Source: UBA11524 sp045132495
GTDB lineage: Bacteria; Bacillota; Clostridia; Christensenellales; Aristaeellaceae
Assembly (NCBI GenBank): GCA_045132495.1
Contig: JBGUSK010000018.1
Coordinates: 1 to 43,860 of the forward strand
Length of the DNA: 43,860 nucleotides
Direction of reading: 5' to 3'
The notes beneath the pieces are model-generated. The model saw only the letters and a list, made by a program, of their open reading frames with translations. It was not told the DNA's origin and ran no database searches. The translations under genes and the position numbers were made by a program. Position 1 is the stretch's first letter. Each line of letters starts with the position of its first letter. This document shows, in pieces, positions 23,799-31,348 of the stretch.

Positions 23799-23812
23799 CG
23801 TAAGCGCTTTCA
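23799..23812 (-). promoter_or_regulatory. Candidate catabolite-response element or LacI-family operator
   Basis: Read on the minus strand, TGAAAGCGCTTACG matches the cre consensus TGWAANCGNTNWCA at 13 of 14 positions, around the palindrome AAGCGCTT. It is 37 bp upstream of the mannanase -35 box and about 70 bp upstream of the transporter -35 box. Confidence 0.65.
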
Positions 23813-23883
23813 TCTACCGCTGAGGGAATGTTGAGGAAAACAATCAACTTTTGGATGATACGCATAAAATACACATGGAGTCC

Positions 23884-23912
23884 TTGACAAAAATGTCACC
23901 AATCCCTATAAT
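23884..23912 (+). promoter_or_regulatory. Perfect-consensus SigA promoter of the transporter operon
   Basis: TTGACA (23884-23889) and TATAAT (23907-23912) spaced 17 bp, the full consensus, implying a strong promoter unless repressed. Confidence 0.88.
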
Positions 23913-23938
23913 TAGATAATACAGTAACCATGCATTTG

Positions 23939-23973
23939 CATGACCTGTCCGCTGATTAAGGGGGCAGGTCATG
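23939..23973 (+). other. 12-bp stem hairpin in the transporter leader
   Basis: CATGACCTGTCC pairs with GGGCAGGTCATG over 12 bp (one G-T wobble) around an 11-nt loop. There is no adjacent T run, so it is not a standard terminator. It may affect mRNA stability or bind a regulator. Confidence 0.6.
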
Positions 23974-24037
23974 TTGCGGTGGTTTTATTCATGGTAATCA
24001 ATGGGCGACACATCAATGCAACAGGAGTGGTGAGTTT

Positions 24038-26953
24038 ATGCGAAAAAAGTGGCGTATTCTTGTCGGCGTTCTGGTTGTGGCAATTCTGGTTGTGGCCATC
24101 GTTCTATTGAACGACGGTACGCAGAGCTACCATAGCAAGTACGAAGGCAAGGACCTGAGTACCGACGTTACCGGCATCGGCCGCGATGATACCTACGAGG
24201 TCTATTTACGGACCCACGAGGGCGTTGCTGCCGGCGCGGACATGATCGAAGTGGACGTCGCTGCCTTTGAGGGCGACGGCAAACTTCAGCAGGGCGCTTC
24301 GGGCCAAAACGAAGTCTATACTGCTGACGGCGAGTATACCAGCTGGAAGGTGAATGTGCCGGAGGATGGCATGTACACCGTTCAGCTGGAGTATCTGACG
24401 GTGGCGTCCCGCGGCGTTGATATTGAGCGAGAGCTTCATATTAATGATGCGCTGCCCTTCGCCGGTGCGGATACGCTGCGTTTCTCCCGCCTCTGGGTGG
24501 ACGGGGGCGAAGTCCGCAAGGACAATCAGGGCAATGAGATCCGCCCCTCCCAGGTGGAACGGTACGATTACCAGACTGCCTTCTGCCGGGACGATATGGG
24601 CTACGAAACGGATCCTTATCAGTTCTATTTCGCCAAGGGTGAGAACAAGCTCTCCTTCAAGGCCGTCAATGAACCGATGATCATCCGCTCCATCAAGCTT
24701 ATCCCTGCATCCGAGCGTCAGTCTTACGAGAGCTACCTGGCCGCCCAGCCGGTGGTTGAGATGTCTGAGGAAGCTCAGAACTGGTCTACCACCATTCAGG
24801 GCGAGAAGGCCGTGACCCGTTCCTCTCCCTCCCTGTACGCCCGCTATGACCACGCTTCTCCTTCTACTGAGCCCTACGATGTTTACCATACCATCCTCAA
24901 CTACATCGGCGGTGATCCCTGGAACACCTCCGGTCAGTGGATCGAATGGGAATTCGAGGTTCCGGAGGACGGTTACTATAACGTCTCCATCAAGGCTCGT
25001 CAGGCCTACCAGCGCGGCGGTCTTTCCTGCCGCAGCGTGTACATCGACGGCGAGATCCCCTTTGATGAGATGTCCTCTGTCGCCTTCTCCTACAATACCA
25101 ACTGGAACATGCTCACCCTGGCGGACGAAGAAGGCAAAGCCTACCGCTTCTACCTGCCTGCTGGCAAGCATGCCATCCGCCTGGAAGTGACCCTGGGCGA
25201 TATGGGCTCCATCCTTAAGGATATGGAAGCCAGCATTTACCGCCTCAACCAGATCTACCGTAAGGTGCTGGTGCTGACCGGCGTCAGCCCTGACCGCTTC
25301 CGCGATTACAACCTGAACAAGGTGTATCCCGAAGTCATCGAGGCGATGGAGCTGGAAAGTCTGCGTCTGTACAAGCTGGTTGATGACGCCGTCGAAATGA
25401 CGGGCCAGAAGAACGACCGTGTGGCTGTCGCCCAGACGCTGGCCGTTCAGCTGGAGCAGTTCGTGGAGCGCAATGAGCGCATCACCCAGTCCTTCTCCAA
25501 CTTCAAGGACAACATCACCTCCCTGGGCACTGCGATGCAGTCCATGGCGGAATCCAAGCTTGATATCGACGCCATCGTTGTTTCTGGTGAGAAGGCAGAG
25601 GTCAAGCAGGTGAAGGATAATATCTTCACCAGCCTCATCCATGAGATCAAGGCCTGCGTGGCTTCTTACTTCGTGGATTACAACTCCCTGGGTGATGTTT
25701 ATGAAGATGGTGCGGACGATGTGATCGAGGTCTGGCTGGTGACCGGCCGTGACCAGTCCACCGTGCTGAAGACCATGATCGACGAAGCCTTTACTCCGAA
25801 CTACGGCGTGAAGGTCAACGTGCAGCTGGTTGCCGGTGACGCCATCCTGAGCGCCGTTATGGCTGGCATCGGCCCTGATGTGGTGCTGAGCGTTGACGGC
25901 TGGTTCGCGGTTAACTACGCCATGCGTAACGCGGTGGAAGACCTGACCCAGTTCGAAGACTTCGAAGAGGTGGTCAAGCCCTTCTATCCGAGCGCGCTGG
26001 AGCCCCTGACCTACGACAACGGCGAGAAGAAGGGCATCTACGGTTTGCCCGAGACTCAGCTCTACTCCGTGCTGTTCTACCGTACGGATGTCATGGAGGA
26101 TCTGGGCCTGGAGGTTCCCCAGACCTGGGATGACATCATTGCCATGCTGCCCACCATCCAGGGCAACAACATGTCCGTGGGCATTCCGTTCCCGGATATC
26201 TCCAATGTTGATATGTCTGGCTTCAACGCCATGATCTATCAGAATGGCGGCGCCATTTATAATGAAGACAAGACCCGCACTGTGATCGACAGCGAGGCCG
26301 GCGTCAAGGCCTTCGAGTTCTACACCAGCCTGTACAACGATTACGGTCTGCCCACCGTGTTCGACTTCGTCAGCCGCTTCCGTTCCGGCGAGATGCCCAT
26401 CGGCGTGGGTCAGTACAGCCTGTACAACACCCTGTCCGTGTCTGCACCTGAGATCCGCGGCTTGTGGGACTTCACCCTCTATCCCGGCACGCTTCAGGAG
26501 GATGGCACCATCGACCGCAGCGTCCATGCCAACGGCCTGTGCTGCCTGATGATCGCTACCGATGACGAGCAGGTGAAGGAAGACGCCTGGACCTTCATGA
26601 AGTGGTGGGTGTCTGCGGATGCACAGGCGCGTTTCGGCCGCGAGATGGAAAGCGTGCTGGGTTCCTCCGCACGTTATGCCACCGCCAATACTGAAGCGCT
26701 GGATCAGCTGGCCTGGTCCACCGATCAGCTGGCTGTGCTCAAGGAGCAGCAGGCCTGGGGCCGCGGCTTCCCGGAAATCGCCGGTGGTTATTCCACCACC
26801 CGTCATATGACCAACGCGATCCGTAAGGTCATCAATGACAAGGACGATCCCCGTGAGACCCTGCTGACCTATGTTCATACCATTAACGAGGAAATCGATA
26901 TCAAGCGTAAGGAATTCGGCCTGCCGCTTTATGGAGAGGAGGAAACGAAATGA
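24038..26953 (+). CDS. Membrane-tethered extracellular solute-binding protein with carbohydrate-binding-like modules
   Basis: A 971-residue protein, more than twice the usual length of a sugar-binding protein. A single hydrophobic helix at 7-24 with a basic start (MRKKWR) would anchor it outside the membrane; no lipobox Cys is present. Two beta-sandwich, CBM35/CBM6-like modules follow (about 60-225 and 250-405), each with a VPEDGxY motif also seen in the mannanase module. A helical stretch (405-555) leads to a MalE-type binding domain (562 to about 950: IEVWLVTGRD, GIGPDVVLSVDGWF, YGLPETQLYSVLFYR, QTWDDI). It starts the operon and overlaps the next permease by 4 nt. The ligand is unknown; mannan oligosaccharides are plausible. 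Confidence 0.85.
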   Translation: MRKKWRILVGVLVVAILVVAIVLLNDGTQSYHSKYEGKDLSTDVTGIGRDDTYEVYLRTHEGVAAGADMIEVDVAAFEGDGKLQQGASGQNEVYTADGEYTSWKVNVPEDGMYTVQLEYLTVASRGVDIERELHINDALPFAGADTLRFSRLWVDGGEVRKDNQGNEIRPSQVERYDYQTAFCRDDMGYETDPYQFYFAKGENKLSFKAVNEPMIIRSIKLIPASERQSYESYLAAQPVVEMSEEAQNWSTTIQGEKAVTRSSPSLYARYDHASPSTEPYDVYHTILNYIGGDPWNTSGQWIEWEFEVPEDGYYNVSIKARQAYQRGGLSCRSVYIDGEIPFDEMSSVAFSYNTNWNMLTLADEEGKAYRFYLPAGKHAIRLEVTLGDMGSILKDMEASIYRLNQIYRKVLVLTGVSPDRFRDYNLNKVYPEVIEAMELESLRLYKLVDDAVEMTGQKNDRVAVAQTLAVQLEQFVERNERITQSFSNFKDNITSLGTAMQSMAESKLDIDAIVVSGEKAEVKQVKDNIFTSLIHEIKACVASYFVDYNSLGDVYEDGADDVIEVWLVTGRDQSTVLKTMIDEAFTPNYGVKVNVQLVAGDAILSAVMAGIGPDVVLSVDGWFAVNYAMRNAVEDLTQFEDFEEVVKPFYPSALEPLTYDNGEKKGIYGLPETQLYSVLFYRTDVMEDLGLEVPQTWDDIIAMLPTIQGNNMSVGIPFPDISNVDMSGFNAMIYQNGGAIYNEDKTRTVIDSEAGVKAFEFYTSLYNDYGLPTVFDFVSRFRSGEMPIGVGQYSLYNTLSVSAPEIRGLWDFTLYPGTLQEDGTIDRSVHANGLCCLMIATDDEQVKEDAWTFMKWWVSADAQARFGREMESVLGSSARYATANTEALDQLAWSTDQLAVLKEQQAWGRGFPEIAGGYSTTRHMTNAIRKVINDKDDPRETLLTYVHTINEEIDIKRKEFGLPLYGEEETK

Positions 26954-27900
26954 GCAATAACCAGTCGGGCTTTGCCAGCCGCTATTACAACATGAAAGTG
27001 GAGCAGTTCCGCTACGGCTTGGCGAAGGCAAAGCGTATGAAGGTGTGCTACCTCTTCCTTGCACCCTACGCGCTTTTGTTCATCACCTTCTTCATCCTGC
27101 CGATCTGCACCTCCATTTTCTACGGCTTCACCTACTACAACATTCTGGAGCCTGCCCGTTTCGTCGGCGTTCAGAACTATGTCAACCTGATCCTGCAGGA
27201 CGAGGTCTTCCTGACCTCCGTCAAGAACACCTTCGTCATTGCTGTGATCACCGGCCCTGTAGGCTACATCCTCTCGTTCATGTTCGCTTGGTTCATCAAC
27301 GAGCTGCCCAAGTGGCTGCGCGCCATCGCGGTTGTGATCTTCTACGCACCCTCCATTGCGGGTAATGCGTACAGCATCTTCTCCATCATCTTCCGCGGCG
27401 ACGCCTACGGCTACCTGAACTCCTTCCTGCTGAATCTGGGTATCATTGACGCTCCTCTGCTGTGGCTGACTGATCCCCGTTACATCATGCCGGTTCTGAT
27501 CATTGTCATCCTGTGGATGAGCATGGGCACTGGCTTCCTGTCCTTCGTCGCTGGCTTCCAGGGCATCGACAAGAGCATGTACGAGGCCGGCTATGTGGAT
27601 GGCGTGCGCAACCGCTGGCAGGAGTTGTATCACATCACCCTGCCCAGCATGAAGCCCATGCTGCTCTTCGGTGCGGTTATGTCCATCACCTCTGCCTTTA
27701 ACGTCTGTGACGTGCCGCGCGCACTGGCTGGCTTCCCCTCTACGGACTACGCTGCCCGTACGGTCGTCACGCATCTGTTCGACTACGGCTTCAGCCGCTT
27801 CGAGATGGGCTACGCTTCCGCCATCGCAACGCTGCTGTTCCTGGTCATGATTCTGTGCAAGAAGTTCATTTCTGCAGCACTGGAAAAGGTGGGTACCTGA
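26950..27900 (+). CDS. Sugar ABC transporter permease (MalF/UgpA type), system 1
   Basis: A 316-residue inner-membrane permease of the CUT1 carbohydrate family with about six transmembrane segments. The cytoplasmic EAA loop that docks the ATPase reads YEAGYVDGVRNRWQELYHITLP (key residues EAG-x3-DG-x9-I-x-LP). It starts within the stop of the binding-protein gene (ATGA overlap) and is followed 1 bp later by its partner permease. Confidence 0.93.
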   Translation: MSNNQSGFASRYYNMKVEQFRYGLAKAKRMKVCYLFLAPYALLFITFFILPICTSIFYGFTYYNILEPARFVGVQNYVNLILQDEVFLTSVKNTFVIAVITGPVGYILSFMFAWFINELPKWLRAIAVVIFYAPSIAGNAYSIFSIIFRGDAYGYLNSFLLNLGIIDAPLLWLTDPRYIMPVLIIVILWMSMGTGFLSFVAGFQGIDKSMYEAGYVDGVRNRWQELYHITLPSMKPMLLFGAVMSITSAFNVCDVPRALAGFPSTDYAARTVVTHLFDYGFSRFEMGYASAIATLLFLVMILCKKFISAALEKVGT

Positions 27901-27901
27901 T

Positions 27902-29110
27902 ATGAGTGAAATGAATTACAAATCCACCGGTACCCTGCTTCTGAAAGGGAAGAAGCTCCGCGGCACAATGATTGCCGAGGAAAACCTGGCCCGCTTCATC
28001 AGCAAGAAGCAGACTATTGAGATGCCCTATGCTGATATCACCGTCCTGAAGAACGAACGCAACGGCGGCATGGCCAGCACCATCACCGTGAAGATGAAGG
28101 ATGAGAACCAGTACGTCTTCGTACTCACCAACGGCCTGAAGGTGTATCACCACATGGACGAGCTGTGGGAGAACAAGCCCCGTACCCGTTCCAAGGCAGA
28201 TGAGCTCCATCGCCTGGCTGAGCTGCGCGGCGAACGCATCGTCAAGCCCCGGAAGCATCTGATCAAGCGCCGCCGTCCCAACCGCTCCCTGGGCGGCGAC
28301 CTGGGCATCTACATCATGCTGGCGCTGGTTGCCTGCATGATGGCGTTCCCGCTGGTCTTCGCGATCGGTTCTGCGCTGAAGCCTCTGGACGAGCTGTTCC
28401 GCTTCCCGCCCACGGTTTTCCCGCAGCACCCCACCATTGATAACTTCTCTGACCTGATCGTCACCATGGGTCAGAGCTGGGTGCCCTTCAGCCGCTACAT
28501 CCTCAACACCGTGTTCATCACTGCGGTTGGTACCTTCGGCCACCTGATCATCGCCTCCATGGCGGCGTTCGTGCTGGCGAAGTACGATTTCCCCGGCGGA
28601 AGGCTCTTCTTCGCCGTCGTTACCACGGCCCTGATGTTCTCCGGTTACGTGACCGGCATCCCGAACTACGTCATCATGTCCAAGCTGAACATGATCGACA
28701 CCTATTGGGCGCTGCTGCTTCCTGCCTTTGCTGCTCCCATTGGTCTGTTCATGATGAAGCAGTTCATGGAAGGCCTGCCCACTGCGCTGATCGAAGCGGC
28801 GCACATCGACGGCGCCAACGAGTTCCGCATTTTCTGGAGCATCGTGATGCCCAACGTCAAGCCGGCTTGGCTGACGGTCATCATCTTCAGCGTGCAGAGC
28901 CTGTGGAACACCAGCGCTTCCACGGTCATCTACTCCGAGGCCAAGAAGACCCTGGTTTACGCCCTGCAGCAGATCCAGGCGGGCGGTATTGCCCGTACCG
29001 GTCAGGCGGCGGCGGTTACCGTTGTGGTCATGGCTGTCCCGATCTTCATCTTTGTTCTGAGCCAGAGCCAAATCCTGGAGACCATGGCCAGCTCCGGTAT
29101 CAAGGACTAA
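27902..29110 (+). CDS. Sugar ABC transporter permease (MalG type) with extra N-terminal cytoplasmic domain, system 1
   Basis: A 402-residue CUT1 permease, about 110-130 residues longer than usual for MalG-like proteins. Residues 131-402 are the normal permease core, with the EAA loop IEAAHIDGANEFRIFWSIVMP. Residues 1-130 precede the first membrane helix (about 135-157) and should be cytoplasmic. Residues 8-88 look like a small beta-rich, PH/GRAM-like fold (GTLLLKGKKLRGTMIAEENL, MPYADITVLK, STITVKMKDENQYVFVL), followed by a charged linker rich in Arg and Lys. The fold suggestion is an inference from pattern only. No internal ribosome binding site was found, so this appears to be one polypeptide. 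Confidence 0.88.
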   Translation: MSEMNYKSTGTLLLKGKKLRGTMIAEENLARFISKKQTIEMPYADITVLKNERNGGMASTITVKMKDENQYVFVLTNGLKVYHHMDELWENKPRTRSKADELHRLAELRGERIVKPRKHLIKRRRPNRSLGGDLGIYIMLALVACMMAFPLVFAIGSALKPLDELFRFPPTVFPQHPTIDNFSDLIVTMGQSWVPFSRYILNTVFITAVGTFGHLIIASMAAFVLAKYDFPGGRLFFAVVTTALMFSGYVTGIPNYVIMSKLNMIDTYWALLLPAFAAPIGLFMMKQFMEGLPTALIEAAHIDGANEFRIFWSIVMPNVKPAWLTVIIFSVQSLWNTSASTVIYSEAKKTLVYALQQIQAGGIARTGQAAAVTVVVMAVPIFIFVLSQSQILETMASSGIKD

Positions 29111-29163
29111 TTTGCTGGATAACCAAGATTGGCTGATTTCAAATTATTCAGAACAGGAGGGGA

Positions 29164-30681
29164 ATGACCGTGAAGGTGATGTACCGGCTTTTAGCGCTGA
29201 TCATGACCGTTTTCATGTTTGCTTCAATGAACACTGCCCAGGCCGTCGATGATGGCTACCCCAGTACCTATACGTACAACTATGACTACTGGAGCGATAT
29301 CCGCGAATCCCCCGACGCTTACCGCGTTTCGGAAGTGATCTACAGCGGAGATCTGGGCCTGGACGTCGCGATGAAGAAGCCCCAGAGCCTCTTTGTCCGC
29401 AACAATGACATCTACGTTGCCGATACCGGCAACAACCGCATCCTGCAGATCCGCAGGGAAGGTGCAGAATACTCCCTGGTTCGGATCATTGATCAGATCA
29501 AGGGCAGTGATGTGGCGACCTTCAACACGCCCAGTGATATGTTCGTCGATGAGGAAGAGAACATCTACATCGCCGATACCAACAATGGCCGTGTTGTGAT
29601 GGTGGACAAGGACCTGAACTTCATCAAGCAGTTCACCAAGCCCACCGATGCAACCTTCGACCAGAGCCTGAGCTTCATGCCCAACAAGCTGGTCGTTGAT
29701 GTTGCAGGCCGCGTCTTCCTGCTGGCGACCAATGTCAACAAGGGTCTGGTCAAGTTTGAGGCTGACACCAGCTTCACCGGCTTTGTTGGCGCCAATAAGG
29801 TCAGCTACAACATAGTAGAATATATGTGGAAGACCTACTTCATGACCAAGGAACAGCGCGAACAGCAGGCTTCCTTCGTTCCTACGGAGTACCACAACAT
29901 CTACATTGATCCCGACTCCTTCATCTATGCGACAAATACCGTTTTCAGCGAGTATGATCTGCTCTGGGATGTGGCACAGCCCATCCGCCGCCTGAATGGT
30001 ATCGGCAATGATATCCTGATCAAGAATGACCGCTATCCTCCCATTGGTGATCTGTACTGGGTGGAGCAGTCTGTTCCGATGGGTCCCTCCAAGCTGGTTG
30101 ATATCACTGTGCTGGAGAATGACATCTACGTTGCTGTGGATCAGACCCGCGGCCGTATCTTCGGCTACGACAGTCAGGGCGTGATGCTGTGGGCCTTCGG
30201 CACCACCGGCAGCAGCGAGGGTGCGTTCAACTCCGCCGTGTCCATCGAGCACATGGGGCATGATCTCTTTGTGCTGGATCAGAATGGCGGCTGCATCACC
30301 ACTTTCACCCCCACAGAATACGGCAACCTGATTTACGATGCGACGGATGCCTACCTCACCGGTGATTACGATGGTTCTGCCCTGATCTGGGAGGACGTGC
30401 TCAAACTCAACGCCAACTACAATCTGGCGTTCATCGGCATCGGCCGTTCCCTGATGCGTCAGGAAAAGTACGAGGAAGCCATGGATTACTTCAAGATGGC
30501 CTACGACCGCGATAATTACGGCCGTGCCTTCCGCTTCTACCGTAAGGTATGGGTGGAGGAGAACGTGGGCTGGATCATCGCGCTGCTGGCAGCTGTCCTG
30601 ATCATTCCGCTGGTGCTCCGTATGTTCAAAAAGATGAGAATGGAGGTGGAAGCACATGAACGCAACCAAGTCCAGAAGTAA
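29164..30681 (+). CDS. NHL-repeat propeller membrane protein with TPR-like segment
   Basis: A 505-residue exported protein. The N-terminus carries a signal peptide ending near NTAQA; NHL beta-propeller repeats follow (MKKPQSLFVRNNDIYVADTG in part: NDIYVADTGNNRILQI; NIYIADTNNGRVVMVD). Around 400-455 is a TPR-like helical pair (LMRQEKYEEAMDYFKMAY). A transmembrane helix lies near 470-490, with a basic cytoplasmic tail. The ATG at 29164 is only 3 nt from AGGAGG; a GTG at 29170 with better spacing is an equally likely start. Its role in transport is unknown; it may be an extracytoplasmic scaffold. Confidence 0.82.
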   Translation: MTVKVMYRLLALIMTVFMFASMNTAQAVDDGYPSTYTYNYDYWSDIRESPDAYRVSEVIYSGDLGLDVAMKKPQSLFVRNNDIYVADTGNNRILQIRREGAEYSLVRIIDQIKGSDVATFNTPSDMFVDEEENIYIADTNNGRVVMVDKDLNFIKQFTKPTDATFDQSLSFMPNKLVVDVAGRVFLLATNVNKGLVKFEADTSFTGFVGANKVSYNIVEYMWKTYFMTKEQREQQASFVPTEYHNIYIDPDSFIYATNTVFSEYDLLWDVAQPIRRLNGIGNDILIKNDRYPPIGDLYWVEQSVPMGPSKLVDITVLENDIYVAVDQTRGRIFGYDSQGVMLWAFGTTGSSEGAFNSAVSIEHMGHDLFVLDQNGGCITTFTPTEYGNLIYDATDAYLTGDYDGSALIWEDVLKLNANYNLAFIGIGRSLMRQEKYEEAMDYFKMAYDRDNYGRAFRFYRKVWVEENVGWIIALLAAVLIIPLVLRMFKKMRMEVEAHERNQVQK

Positions 30682-31333
30682 GAATTCCGTCCGCCGTGAA
30701 AAGTGGAACAACTATGTCGCTTCGATGAAGTACGCCAAGTATGTGCTGTTCCATCCCTTTGACGGTTTCTGGGATCTGACCCATGAGAAGCGCGGTTCCG
30801 TTGCTGCGGCAACCACCTACCTGGCCCTGTTCCTGATCACCCGCGTGGTGCAGCTGATGTTCACCAATTTCCAGTTCATCACCGCCCCGCTGCAGTACAT
30901 CAACGTGTTTGAGCAGGCTGCTTCGCTCCTGTTCCCGTTCCTGATCCTGTGTCTGGCGAACTGGTCGATGACCACCCTGTTTGACGGCAAGGGCCGCTTC
31001 AGCGACATCTACATCGCCATGTGCTACGCGCTTGTGCCTTACACGTTGATCCAGCTGCCGCTGGTGTTCGTCAGCAACATGATCTCCTTCGATGAGGCTG
31101 CGTTTTACACCGTGCTGATGAGCTTCTCCACTGCATGGTGTATCTTCCTGGTCTTCATCGGCCTGATGCAGGTGCATGACTACAGCCCTGGAAAGACGTT
31201 GGTTTTCCTGATCGTGACTGTGGTCGGCGCGCTGATCATTCTGTTCCTGCTGCTCGTGTTCTTCAGCCTTCTGGGCGACGCGGCGAGTTACTTTATCTCG
31301 CTGTATCGTGAGATCGCATTCCGCTTGTATTAA
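30656..31333 (+). CDS. Yip1-family-like membrane protein
   Basis: A 225-residue integral membrane protein with about five hydrophobic segments after a basic 40-residue cytoplasmic start. The pattern HPFDGFWDLTHEKRGSVAAA and the later DIYIAMCYALVPYTLIQLPL (in part: CYALVPYTL) fit the bacterial Yip1 family (PF04893). It overlaps the NHL gene by 26 nt and has GGAGG upstream. Its function in bacteria is not established; its position inside a sugar transporter operon suggests an accessory role. Confidence 0.8.
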   Translation: MNATKSRSKNSVRREKWNNYVASMKYAKYVLFHPFDGFWDLTHEKRGSVAAATTYLALFLITRVVQLMFTNFQFITAPLQYINVFEQAASLLFPFLILCLANWSMTTLFDGKGRFSDIYIAMCYALVPYTLIQLPLVFVSNMISFDEAAFYTVLMSFSTAWCIFLVFIGLMQVHDYSPGKTLVFLIVTVVGALIILFLLLVFFSLLGDAASYFISLYREIAFRLY

Positions 31334-31348
31334 GGAGGGAGTAAGACA

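Larger units (their letters stand above)
23638..24037. promoter_or_regulatory. Divergent regulatory region between mannanase and transporter operon
   Basis: This 400-bp gap holds no gene. It has the mannanase promoter (minus), a cre/LacI-like operator at 23799-23812, a consensus transporter promoter (plus), and a 125-nt leader with a 12-bp stem hairpin at 23939-23973. Confidence 0.8.

Noticed and set aside
23930..23959. A nine-codon frame (with two His) in the transporter leader hairpin
   Set aside because: It has no Shine-Dalgarno, and the hairpin has no terminator T run, so a second attenuator is not supported.
24206..27064. A 952-codon open frame on the minus strand opposite the large solute-binding protein gene
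   Set aside because: The same codon-bias effect. The sense-strand protein has clear domains; the antisense product is His/Gln/Gly-rich without recognisable motifs. Similar long antisense frames lie opposite nearly every biased gene here.
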